NCBI GenBank assembly: GCA_050945075.1
Contig: JBMNSG010000109.1
Span: 1-8,060, forward strand
Reading direction: 5' to 3'
DNA length: 8,060 bases
From: UBA7485 sp050945075
Lineage (GTDB): Bacteria; Bacillota; Clostridia; Eubacteriales; Eubacteriaceae
The notes below the pieces were generated by a model, which saw only the letters and a program-made list of their open reading frames with translations, searched no databases and had not been told where the DNA came from. A program made the position numbers and the translations under genes. Shown piece by piece: positions 1 through 5,663 of this stretch. Within the stretch, counting starts at the first letter, position 1; each line of letters starts with the position of its first letter.

Positions 1-161
1 CTACCACAAATCGGGAACAGCACCGGAGACTGACCGCTCCAGTATTGTTTATCTCCCTGCCATAAATATTCGATGCCATCACGACCCTCAATGGAAGTCA
101 GCGTTCCACCCAGTTCTGTAAAACCGACAGTCAGTTTATCGTTAAAAAGTTCGTAATTCAT
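1..161 (-). CDS. LacX-type aldose-1-epimerase family protein, N-terminal part only
   Basis: Partial gene of 53 complete codons that runs off the left edge. The protein begins MNYELFNDKLTVGFTELGG and continues to SPVLFPICG. The early pattern of a short beta strand, a 'GGTLTSI' turn, a 'YLWQGD' segment and a 'W.G.SPVLFPI.G' motif is typical of the galactose-mutarotase fold, in particular the LacX/YihR-like branch of aldose-1-epimerases. These interconvert alpha and beta sugar anomers or act on related sugars; the exact substrate of LacX proteins is not settled. The catalytic His and Glu residues lie beyond the window, so activity cannot be judged. The ATG at 159-161 lies 8 bases after the aldolase stop. 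The only Shine-Dalgarno-like bases (GGAAAGG, inside the last aldolase codons) are about 16 bases away, so translation is probably coupled to the aldolase. It is the last visible gene of the operon. Confidence 0.82.
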   Translation of the reverse strand, partial: MNYELFNDKLTVGFTELGGTLTSIEGRDGIEYLWQGDKQYWSGQSPVLFPICG

Positions 162-169
162 TACTGTAT

Positions 170-1024
170 TTAAGCAGCCTTTCCGACACTCCCGCAGACC
201 TGCATCTTCTGTTTCACATAATTTTTGACTTCTTCACGTCCGGCTCCATTGTATTTCTTGGGATCAATGACATCCGGCGAGGCATCTAGTACGGATGTGA
301 CGCCTTTGGTAAAGGCAATACGAAGGTCCGTGGCGTAATTAACCTTGCAGATTCCTCTGCGAACACACTCGCGAACTGCATCATCCGGAACTCCTGAAGT
401 ACCGTGCAGTACCAGAGGAATGGAGACTGTTTTTCTGATTTCACTCAGTCGTTCCATATCAAGTCTGGGCGTACCTTTATAAATACCATGCGCAGTGCCA
501 ATGGCTACAGCCAGCGAGTCAATTCCTGTTTGTTTAACAAAATCAGCAGCCTGTCCGGGATCTGTATAGGGATTTTCATCTCCTCCTTCCAGATCATCTT
601 CCTTTCCTCCTACTTTTCCGAGTTCTGCTTCCACTGGGACGTCTGAAGGATGACAGGCGTCGACGACAGCCCGGGTTACGGCAATGTTGTCTTCATAGGA
701 TTCATGCGAACCATCAATCATGATCGAAGTATAACCAGTACGCAGTGCCCGCATTGCCAGTTCAAAGCTGTTTCCATGATCCAGGTGAATGACCACCGGA
801 ACATGGGCTTGTTCTGCAGCAACCCTGGCGTTTTCATAGAAGTACATCAAATCTGCATATTTGACCGTAGATGGTGTTGTCTGCATAATCACAGGTGATT
901 TCTGTTCTTCTGCGGCTGCTACCACTGCCTGGACCATTTCCATATTTTCAACATTGAAAGCTCCGACTGCATATCCGCCAGCCTGAGCGTCCTTGAGTAA
1001 CTGTTTTGTTGTTGTTAAAGGCAT
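170..1024 (-). CDS. gatY: Class II ketose-bisphosphate aldolase, GatY/KbaY-like (tagatose-1,6-bisphosphate aldolase)
   Basis: A 284-residue zinc-dependent class II aldolase, the usual length for GatY/KbaY. It should cleave tagatose-1,6-bisphosphate to dihydroxyacetone phosphate and glyceraldehyde-3-phosphate in the cytoplasm; the fructose isomer cannot be excluded from sequence alone. Visible family marks: 'GAFNVENMEM' near residue 21; 'HLDHG' with catalytic Asp82 and zinc ligand His83; 'MIDGSH' at 102-107; 'VEAELGKVGG' at 131-140 with Glu134; 'AIGTAHG' with zinc ligand His179; 'VLHGTSG' with zinc ligand His207; and 'KVNYATDLRIAF' at 227-238. The last motif is closer to the 'KVNVATELKIAF' of GatY than to the 'VN.NTE' of Bacillus-type FbaA. 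The ATG is preceded by GAAAGGAA at a good distance. It lies 20 bases after the kinase gene. The enteric homologues GatY and KbaY need a partner (GatZ/KbaZ) for full stability, and none is visible here. Confidence 0.92.
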   Translation of the reverse strand: MPLTTTKQLLKDAQAGGYAVGAFNVENMEMVQAVVAAAEEQKSPVIMQTTPSTVKYADLMYFYENARVAAEQAHVPVVIHLDHGNSFELAMRALRTGYTSIMIDGSHESYEDNIAVTRAVVDACHPSDVPVEAELGKVGGKEDDLEGGDENPYTDPGQAADFVKQTGIDSLAVAIGTAHGIYKGTPRLDMERLSEIRKTVSIPLVLHGTSGVPDDAVRECVRRGICKVNYATDLRIAFTKGVTSVLDASPDVIDPKKYNGAGREEVKNYVKQKMQVCGSVGKAA

Positions 1025-1044
1025 TCTCTTATTCCTTTCACTTC

Positions 1045-1977
1045 TCAGAGACTTTTCACTCTGACGTGTTTGACAATATCCTGATAAACCTCTGTATCAA
1101 AGGTTCCTGTTTCCGGAGAAGCTGCATTAGCGGATGCTACGGCTACTGCGTATACCAGCGCCTGTCGCGGATAATAGCCCCGTTGCAAAGCTACGGCAAA
1201 AGCCCCGACCATGGAATCTCCGCATCCTACGGTGTTGACAGCCTCAATTGCAGGAGGAATTGCCTGAAATACACCATCTTCACAAACCATAAGCGCACCC
1301 TCTTTCCCAAGGGAGACTACGACGTAGGAAATCCCTGATTCTGCAATTTTTTTTGCGTAAAAAACAACATCATCGATCGTGTCCAGTGTAATGTGATAGA
1401 GTGCTTCTATTTCTTCTTTATTAGGCTTCACCATAGTCGGGCAGGCGCTGATTCCTTTTTTCAGCGGAAGACCGCTGGTATCGAGAATCACCTGCTTGCC
1501 CTGCCCGCTGGCAATCCTGATCAATTTCTGGTAAATTGATGTACTCATTCCTACTGGAATGCTGCCGGAAAGAGTAACCACTTCACACCCTTCGATAACC
1601 TGTTTATAGGTTTCATTCAGAAAGCTGCTTTCTTCTGCACTGGTTACTTCACACCCCGGCTCGAGAAATTCTGTTGAACCAAAAGCTTTATCCAAAATGT
1701 TGATGCAGCTTCTGGTTTCACCAGCGATATGAGCAAATTGATGCTTGATACCGTCCTGATCAAGCATTGATTCCAGATAAGCTCCGTTATAACCGCCGGT
1801 AAGACCGGTAGCTGTGACATCTTCTCCGCATCCCCTGACAATTCGGGCTACATTGAGCCCTTTTCCTCCTGCAGAATTTCTGCAGGAGGTGACTCTCATA
1901 ACTTCCCCGCCGCTGATATCCCTGTCCATATGATAGGCTTTATCCACCGAGGCGTTTAATGTAACGGTTGTGATCAT
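1045..1977 (-). CDS. PfkB-family hexose-phosphate kinase (LacC/FruK type), probable tagatose-6-phosphate kinase
   Basis: A 310-residue ribokinase-fold kinase of the 1-phosphofructokinase/tagatose-6-phosphate kinase branch, full length. Motifs in order: 'TLNASVDKAY' at 6-15, with the Asn/Asp substrate contacts of this branch; 'SAGGKGLNVAR' at 35-45, the family signature; 'TLSGSIPVGM' at 135-144; 'VKPNKEE' at 183-189; and the C-terminal signature 'NTVGCGDSMVGAF' at 248-260, with Asp254 as the likely catalytic base and a glycine anion hole. By sequence it could phosphorylate fructose-1-phosphate or tagatose-6-phosphate. Its place between a galactitol-phosphate dehydrogenase and a GatY-like aldolase favours tagatose-6-phosphate to tagatose-1,6-bisphosphate (inference). 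The start codon follows a weak GAGAG Shine-Dalgarno and an 81-base gap after gatD, the longest gap inside the operon. An 11-bp perfect inverted repeat lies early in the gene. Confidence 0.9.
   Translation of the reverse strand: MITTVTLNASVDKAYHMDRDISGGEVMRVTSCRNSAGGKGLNVARIVRGCGEDVTATGLTGGYNGAYLESMLDQDGIKHQFAHIAGETRSCINILDKAFGSTEFLEPGCEVTSAEESSFLNETYKQVIEGCEVVTLSGSIPVGMSTSIYQKLIRIASGQGKQVILDTSGLPLKKGISACPTMVKPNKEEIEALYHITLDTIDDVVFYAKKIAESGISYVVVSLGKEGALMVCEDGVFQAIPPAIEAVNTVGCGDSMVGAFAVALQRGYYPRQALVYAVAVASANAASPETGTFDTEVYQDIVKHVRVKSL
1865..1889 (-). repeat. Perfect 11-bp inverted repeat inside the kinase gene
   Basis: The arms are CCTCCTGCAGA and TCTGCAGGAGG with a 3-base loop, about 90 bases inside the kinase coding region. 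In the mRNA this would form a strong hairpin whose 3' arm contains GGAGG. It encodes the stretch leading into the conserved 'AGGKGLNVAR' signature, so part of the sequence is fixed by protein function. The inverted repeat is directly visible; any regulatory effect is speculation. Confidence 0.6.
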
Positions 1978-2058
1978 GTTTACTCTCTGTATTCTTTAAC
2001 TGTTGAAACGAATGATTTTCTTCTGTTTTCAAATCTGCTGTTTATTCAGCCATTATTC

Positions 2059-3108
2059 TTAAGCGGCGCTGTCAATCAGAATCTTTCCCTTGACTGTACC
2101 AGGCGTTTTGTACAGCTCAAACGCCTGATCTATCTGACTGAGCGGCATCTTTCTGTATATAAACGAGTCATCAAACTTTAATTCGCCTGTCTTGAAGTAA
2201 TGAGCGACCGTCTCCCATTCAGCACCTGGAAAAGGTGCGCTGTACGACATCCAGGAACCGGTCATCGTGAATTCTTTGCGATTCATGTTTTCCCATTCAT
2301 TTACTGAAAAATCCAGTTCTTTAGTCGGAGTACCGACAAAACAGATCTGAGCCTTGTTCGCAGCCAGTTCATAGGCCATTTTCATGGTAATGGTGTTACC
2401 TGCAGTTTCATAAACGTAGTCATAACCTTTACCGTCCGTCAGATCCATTGCCTGTTTTTTGTAATCCGGATCAAGTGTATTAATACCAGCTGTTGCGCCT
2501 AAACGTTTACCCAGAGCCAGCCGCTCTTCTGCAATATCAAATACAACAACCTGTGCTGCGCCAAATATTCTGGCCCACTGCGCTACAAACATTCCGATCG
2601 TACCGCCTCCAAGAACAGCAACGTTCTTTCCGCCTTTATAATCTACCCGCTGCAGTCCATGAAGAGCAACTGTCGCCGGTTCGAAAAAAGCACCCTGTTC
2701 GAAACTGACTTCATCGTCAAATCTGACTGCATTATGTTCCGGAACGACTACATATTCTGCAAAGCTTCCGAATTCTCTGGATCCGATAAAACTGTAATGT
2801 TTGCATAAAGAGTAATTGCCTTTCTGACAATCCTCGCACTTCATACAGGGAACCAGGGGTACACCGGCCACCCGGTCACCCGGTTTGACTGTGGTTACAT
2901 CTTCTCCTGTCTGTTCTACTACACCCGAAAACTCGTGTCCCAGCACATTCGGGAAGAAATGACAGGCATCACCATTTACTCTCGGTACATCTGAACCACA
3001 AATGCCTGTATATTTTACTTTGATTAAAACCTCACCCGGTTTCGGAACCGGCTTGGCTATTTCTTCATAACGAATATCGTTTTTAGCGTGAACTACTCCT
3101 GCTTTCAT
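2059..3108 (-). CDS. gatD: Zinc-dependent galactitol-1-phosphate 5-dehydrogenase
   Basis: A 349-residue medium-chain zinc alcohol dehydrogenase, predicted to oxidise galactitol-1-phosphate to tagatose-6-phosphate with NAD. In this numbering Cys37 ('GICGSD'), His58 and Glu59 ('GHEFSG') are the catalytic zinc site, with Glu143 ('FFEPATVALHG') nearby. Cys88, Cys91, Cys94 and Cys102 form the structural zinc lobe. 'GGGTIG' at 167-172 is the Rossmann glycine motif, and Asp191 after the second strand favours NAD over NADP. This spacing matches the enteric GatD. An in-frame ATG exists 12 bases upstream (3118-3120), but it overlaps the strong GGAGG Shine-Dalgarno at 3114-3118. That site serves the ATG at 3106-3108, and the protein then begins MKAGVVHAKNDIRYEE as usual for the family. 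It lies 18 bases after gatC. A different polyol-phosphate substrate is possible, but the GatABC neighbours argue for galactitol. Confidence 0.9.
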   Translation of the reverse strand: MKAGVVHAKNDIRYEEIAKPVPKPGEVLIKVKYTGICGSDVPRVNGDACHFFPNVLGHEFSGVVEQTGEDVTTVKPGDRVAGVPLVPCMKCEDCQKGNYSLCKHYSFIGSREFGSFAEYVVVPEHNAVRFDDEVSFEQGAFFEPATVALHGLQRVDYKGGKNVAVLGGGTIGMFVAQWARIFGAAQVVVFDIAEERLALGKRLGATAGINTLDPDYKKQAMDLTDGKGYDYVYETAGNTITMKMAYELAANKAQICFVGTPTKELDFSVNEWENMNRKEFTMTGSWMSYSAPFPGAEWETVAHYFKTGELKFDDSFIYRKMPLSQIDQAFELYKTPGTVKGKILIDSAA

Positions 3109-3113
3109 GATTT

Positions 3114-3118
3114 CCTCC
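3114..3118 (-). promoter_or_regulatory. Shine-Dalgarno site that decides the gatD start
   Basis: GGAGG on the minus strand sits 5 bases before the ATG at 3106-3108 and overlaps the alternative upstream ATG at 3118-3120. This makes the upstream ATG unlikely to be used and fixes the GatD N-terminus at MKAGVV. Confidence 0.75.
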
Positions 3119-3126
3119 ATTAAAAC

Positions 3127-4578
3127 CTATTCGACTGCATCTTCGATGTAGTTTGTATCTTTGTCTGATTCTTCAATGATCATGCCAGCTTCAATAACAT
3201 CATTCCCGCTAAACATAGCTTCTTCCGAAGCTTTAATTTCCGCTGCTCTCTTTCTCGAGACGCGGACTGCGAAGAACATGCAGATCAAATAGCCAATCCC
3301 GATAACCAGCAGTCCGGAGACATTTTGAAGTGTGAAAAGCTGAGTGAAGATATAGGTAATCGGACTGCCTCCCTGGTCAAGTGCTGCAACCAGTGTTGAA
3401 CCATCTGTAGAACCGGTTGTCGTTGCCAGAGCTGTAACCCACGGAATGGTCTGGTTGGCAATCCAGATTGTGACGGCCATAATCAGACTGCCTGAAATCA
3501 GGGTCCGGAACAGATTTCCTTTGTGTACCGCAACAGCGATGGCGATAAAGAAACCAATCGTTGCCAGATCTCCAAACGGAAGCACTCTGTTTCCGGGAAT
3601 CAGAACTGCGATGAGCAGAGTAATCGGAATAAACAGCAGGCCGGCAGTCATAACCTGGGAATCACCCAGTAAGATCGCAGGATCAAGACCGATGTAAAAT
3701 TCAGAATCTCCGTATTTTTCAGAGAGCAGCTCTTTAGCCCGTTCAGAAAGAGGGAGAAGACCATCCATGATGCATTTAACGATCTTGGGCATCAGAACCA
3801 TAACCGCTGCCATATTAATGCCAAGCGGAAGAGCCTCTTGAACACTGTAACCAGCCAGGAAGCCGATAGCTGTACCAAGAATCGCTCCGATTACGACAGG
3901 TTCTGCGAGTACTCCAACTTTTTCCTGCAGTTTGTCTGCAGTCAGATCGATTTTGTTCAGACCCGGTATTTTTTCAATTACTTCATCGACCACACAGGCA
4001 ATCGGTGCCATGTAGGCTGCTGTTCCGTGAGGTACTGTCAGTCCATCCAGTTCAAAATAATCAGTCATCAGGGGAGCCCACAGATCACCGAGCTTATAAG
4101 AAATCGCTGCATGAACAGCAACACCCAGAAGGCCGATCCAGAAGTTTCCGGTTACTACATAGGCGATGGCTCCGGTAAAAGTCATATGCCAGATATTCCA
4201 GATATCAATATTGACGGTTTTTGTCCACTTGAGAAAAATCATCACCAGGTTAACGGCAATGGCCAGTGGAATGGCAACTGTGGCGATACTGCTGGCCCAG
4301 GTCATTGGAGAAGCTCCCGGCCATCCGATATCGACAACACTCAGATTGAGCCCAAAACGAGCGGACATGGCAGAGGCCGCTGGTCCAAGCTGCTCATTCA
4401 TCATGCTGACAATCAGGTTCAGTCCGACAAAACCGACACCGATCATCAGACCGGATCGTATGGATTTCCCGACTTTAACACCTACACACATGCTCAGTAT
4501 CGCGATGACGATAGGCAGCATAACCGATGCGCCCATGTCGATGATATAATTAATGGCATTTCCTAATATTTGAATCAT
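3127..4578 (-). CDS. gatC: PTS galactitol-type transporter subunit IIC
   Basis: A 483-residue integral membrane permease of the galactitol PTS family. It moves the polyol across the membrane while GatB phosphorylates it. About ten hydrophobic segments are visible, for example near residues 17-35, 43-60, 97-116, 132-160, 227-245, 252-275, 308-328, 337-352, 359-378 and 418-440. Conserved stretches match enteric GatC closely: 'VVDIGWPGASPMTWAS' at 81-96, 'NIDIWNIWHMTFTGA' at 123-137, 'TVPHGTAAYM.PIA' at 181-194, 'IGLDPAILLG' at 296-305, 'VLPFGDLATIGFF' at 332-344, 'VHKGNLFRTLISG' at 351-363 and 'DQGGSPITYI' at 401-410. The C-terminus carries a hydrophilic tail of roughly 40 residues that ends in an acidic run and is longer than in E. 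coli GatC. The ATG follows AGGAAAAG. A 78-base gap separates it from gatB. Confidence 0.95.
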   Translation of the reverse strand: MIQILGNAINYIIDMGASVMLPIVIAILSMCVGVKVGKSIRSGLMIGVGFVGLNLIVSMMNEQLGPAASAMSARFGLNLSVVDIGWPGASPMTWASSIATVAIPLAIAVNLVMIFLKWTKTVNIDIWNIWHMTFTGAIAYVVTGNFWIGLLGVAVHAAISYKLGDLWAPLMTDYFELDGLTVPHGTAAYMAPIACVVDEVIEKIPGLNKIDLTADKLQEKVGVLAEPVVIGAILGTAIGFLAGYSVQEALPLGINMAAVMVLMPKIVKCIMDGLLPLSERAKELLSEKYGDSEFYIGLDPAILLGDSQVMTAGLLFIPITLLIAVLIPGNRVLPFGDLATIGFFIAIAVAVHKGNLFRTLISGSLIMAVTIWIANQTIPWVTALATTTGSTDGSTLVAALDQGGSPITYIFTQLFTLQNVSGLLVIGIGYLICMFFAVRVSRKRAAEIKASEEAMFSGNDVIEAGMIIEESDKDTNYIEDAVE

Positions 4579-4656
4579 TTCTTTTCCTGTTCTTTTTGAT
4601 TTCGAGGCCTTTCAGCCTGGTAAACTATAGCAGCAGTAGGAAACGTGTAACTTCAG

Positions 4657-4941
4657 TTAAGAAGCCTGAAGAACTTTTAAAATGCTGGCCTCTGTTTTTG
4701 CAACACCAACGCCGGAGATAAAAGGCATACCGGTGATAAGCGGAACACCGAAATCTCGTTTGACTTTGGATGTTGTCACAATGAGACTGGTTCCCGGCAG
4801 ATTTGATTCAATTTCTGAAATACGCACCTGGCAGATTTCTACATCTACGCCGTTCTTTTTACAAAGTTCTACGATTTTATTTGCTGCGATTGTTGAGGTT
4901 GCTACTGCTCCGCCGCATGCTACGATTACTTTCTTTTTCAT
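4657..4941 (-). CDS. gatB: PTS galactitol-type transporter subunit IIB
   Basis: A 94-residue cytoplasmic phosphocarrier that takes the phosphoryl group from GatA and hands it to the polyol bound in GatC. The protein begins MKKKVIVACGGAVATST, with active Cys9 in the classical P-loop-like 'VACGGAVATST' signature. It keeps 'ITGMPFISGVGV' towards the C-terminus, as in enteric GatB ('VHGMPFVSGVGI'), and the length equals that of the family. The start codon overlaps the gatA stop in an ATGA arrangement (4938-4941), with AAAGGAAAG as ribosome binding site inside the end of gatA. The two small subunits are thus translationally coupled and probably made in fixed ratio. Confidence 0.95.
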   Translation of the reverse strand: MKKKVIVACGGAVATSTIAANKIVELCKKNGVDVEICQVRISEIESNLPGTSLIVTTSKVKRDFGVPLITGMPFISGVGVAKTEASILKVLQAS

Positions 4942-5402
4942 AATGTGCTTTCCTTTTCTTTAATAACTTCTATAATCTGACTGGCATCTTTTACTTCAAG
5001 CAATTTATTCAGAACATCCTGATCCTGAATAATATCTACAATCCGCTGTAACTGGTCGATATGCGCATTCGGGTCTTTTACCGAAAGCATAAAGATCAAC
5101 CGTACCGGTACTTCATCTTCGGTTCCCATCTGAATGAAAGTAACCGGATTCTTCAGTCGGCCAATTGCAATTCCCTGCTTATTCACATGACTGACATCGG
5201 TATGCGGAATCGCAATACCGATTCCGTTGATGTCCAGCCCTGTCGGAAACTCTTTTTCTCTTTTGACCAGTGCTTCTACATAGGAATCCTTGGCATACCC
5301 TTCCTGGATCATGGCGCCTCCAAGCTTTTCCATAATCCCGGTAAAATCGCGGGTATCAATTCCTGTGAATATCAGTGATTCGTTCAGTTCTTCCCAGATC
5401 AT
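4938..5402 (-). CDS. gatA: PTS galactitol-type transporter subunit IIA
   Basis: A 154-residue EIIA protein of the fructose/mannitol/galactitol type (PTS_EIIA_2 fold). It accepts phosphate from phospho-HPr and passes it to Cys9 of GatB. The active histidine is His67 in 'GIAIPHTDVSH', preceded by 'REKEFPTGLDI', the standard 'RE..FPTG' motif at 48-55. The 'EVPVRLIFMLSVKDPNAHIDQLQ' region at about 97-119 matches the 'V.LIF.L...D...H...L' element of the fold. It is the first gene of the operon after the control region. The ATG at 5400-5402 has AAGG 8 bases upstream, inside a tandem decamer repeat. By homology its phosphorylation state would also be the input to the EIIB-like domain of the neighbouring regulator. 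Confidence 0.93.
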   Translation of the reverse strand: MIWEELNESLIFTGIDTRDFTGIMEKLGGAMIQEGYAKDSYVEALVKREKEFPTGLDINGIGIAIPHTDVSHVNKQGIAIGRLKNPVTFIQMGTEDEVPVRLIFMLSVKDPNAHIDQLQRIVDIIQDQDVLNKLLEVKDASQIIEVIKEKESTL

Positions 5403-5508
5403 TTTTTATACCTTGTCTAACCTTGTCTTCCTTCTTTTTAATCCAAATCTAATGCTGTTCCGTTAGTCTGTCCGAGCTCGTTTTGTCTGCATGCTGTATC
5501 TTTTCTAT
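5403..5508 (-). promoter_or_regulatory. Probable 5' leader of the gat operon
   Basis: If transcription starts about 7 bases after the TATGAT box, the gatA message has a leader of roughly 105 bases. It is purine-rich and contains several AGACA/AGACT motifs, among them the tandem decamer. I see no intrinsic terminator or recognised riboswitch in it, so control by antitermination inside this leader is not supported. Confidence 0.4.
5410..5429 (-). repeat. Tandem decamer repeat in the gatA leader carrying the ribosome binding site
   Basis: On the minus strand the leader reads two adjacent decamers, AAGACAAGGT and TAGACAAGGT, that differ only in the first base. The copy nearer the gene supplies the AAGG that lies 8 bases before the gatA ATG; the other supplies a second AAGG 10 bases further away. 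This is a small duplication and may have no function beyond ribosome loading. Confidence 0.6.
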
Positions 5509-5514
5509 GTCTTA

Positions 5515-5548
5515 ATCATAGACTCATTTGAGAGGTAAAAACAGTCAA
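5515..5548 (-). promoter_or_regulatory. Candidate activator-dependent promoter of the gat operon
   Basis: The minus strand has TATGAT at 5515-5520, a five-of-six match to the sigma-A -10 box. At the ideal 17-base spacing the -35 position (5538-5543) reads TGTTTT, a poor match. A good TTGACT at 5543-5548 lies 22 bases away, too far for normal use. A sound -10 with a defective or displaced -35 is what is expected of a promoter needing an activator, and the twin elements at 5554-5617 lie just upstream. The position is inferred from sequence only. Confidence 0.5.
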
Positions 5549-5553
5549 AGGTA

Positions 5554-5577
5554 TTTCACAGTTTTTTGAAAGAAAAT
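5554..5577. promoter_or_regulatory. Promoter-proximal copy of the 24-base element, candidate operator
   Basis: Read on the plus strand it begins TTTCAC and ends GAAAGAAAAT. It holds the dyad TTTCA-N8-TGAAA (arms at 5554-5558 and 5567-5571) and matches the copy at 5594-5617 at 20 of 24 positions. It lies immediately upstream of the candidate -35 region, the usual site for an MtlR-type activator. Binding by the neighbouring regulator is inference. Confidence 0.55.
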
Positions 5578-5578
5578 A

Positions 5579-5626
5579 AAACGGTTGATTCTTTTTCACG
5601 ATTTCGTGAAAGAAAATCAACCGTTT
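5579..5626 (-). terminator. Long intrinsic terminator after the PRD regulator gene
   Basis: An inverted repeat whose arms start AAACGGTTGATT and end AATCAACCGTTT. Read as minus-strand RNA the stem has about 22 positions (20 Watson-Crick, one G-U, one mismatch) closed by a four-base loop. It is followed by a U-rich stretch, UUUUAUUUUCUUU. It begins 38 bases after the regulator stop codon. It should separate regulator transcription from the gat operon, which then needs its own promoter. The upper half of the stem is a copy of the 24-base element. Confidence 0.8.
5594..5617. promoter_or_regulatory. Distal copy of the 24-base element, candidate operator inside a terminator
   Basis: Same TTTCA-N8-TGAAA arms (5594-5598 and 5607-5611) and the same flanking GAAAGAAAAT as the proximal copy. 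The centres are 40 bp apart, close to four helical turns, so both sites would face nearly the same side of the DNA. This copy also forms the upper part of the terminator hairpin at 5579-5626, and its dyad is more nearly perfect, with CGA and TCG extending both arms. Confidence 0.5.
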
Positions 5627-5663
5627 CAATATTGTCTTTCAAGTGCTGTTTTGACTACAACAT

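Noticed and set aside
3109..3120. Upstream ATG adding four residues (MEEI) to GatD
   Set aside because: That ATG overlaps the GGAGG ribosome site that serves the ATG at 3106-3108, and the family N-terminus matches the shorter form.
3838..4566. Long open frame of 242 codons on the plus strand opposite gatC
   Set aside because: It lies antisense to a clearly conserved gatC, its translation is low in hydrophobic patterning and rich in His, Cys, Asn and Asp, and it matches nothing recognisable. It is a shadow of gatC codon use, as are the other plus-strand frames in this window.
4648..4659. Twelve-base near-palindrome TAACTTCAGTTA at the gatB stop codon
   Set aside because: Short, AT-rich, with a two-base centre and no following T-run; likely chance.
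5463..5492. Nine-codon open frame (MQTKRARTD) in the gat leader, a possible leader peptide
   Set aside because: No convincing ribosome binding site and no terminator or attenuator structure downstream that it could control.
5403..5663. Search for a CcpA-type cre site and a BglG-type antiterminator target near the gat promoter
   Set aside because: I found no sequence with adequate match to the cre consensus, and the only terminator lies upstream of the candidate promoter rather than in the leader. The regulator has N-terminal HTH domains, not an RNA-binding CAT domain.
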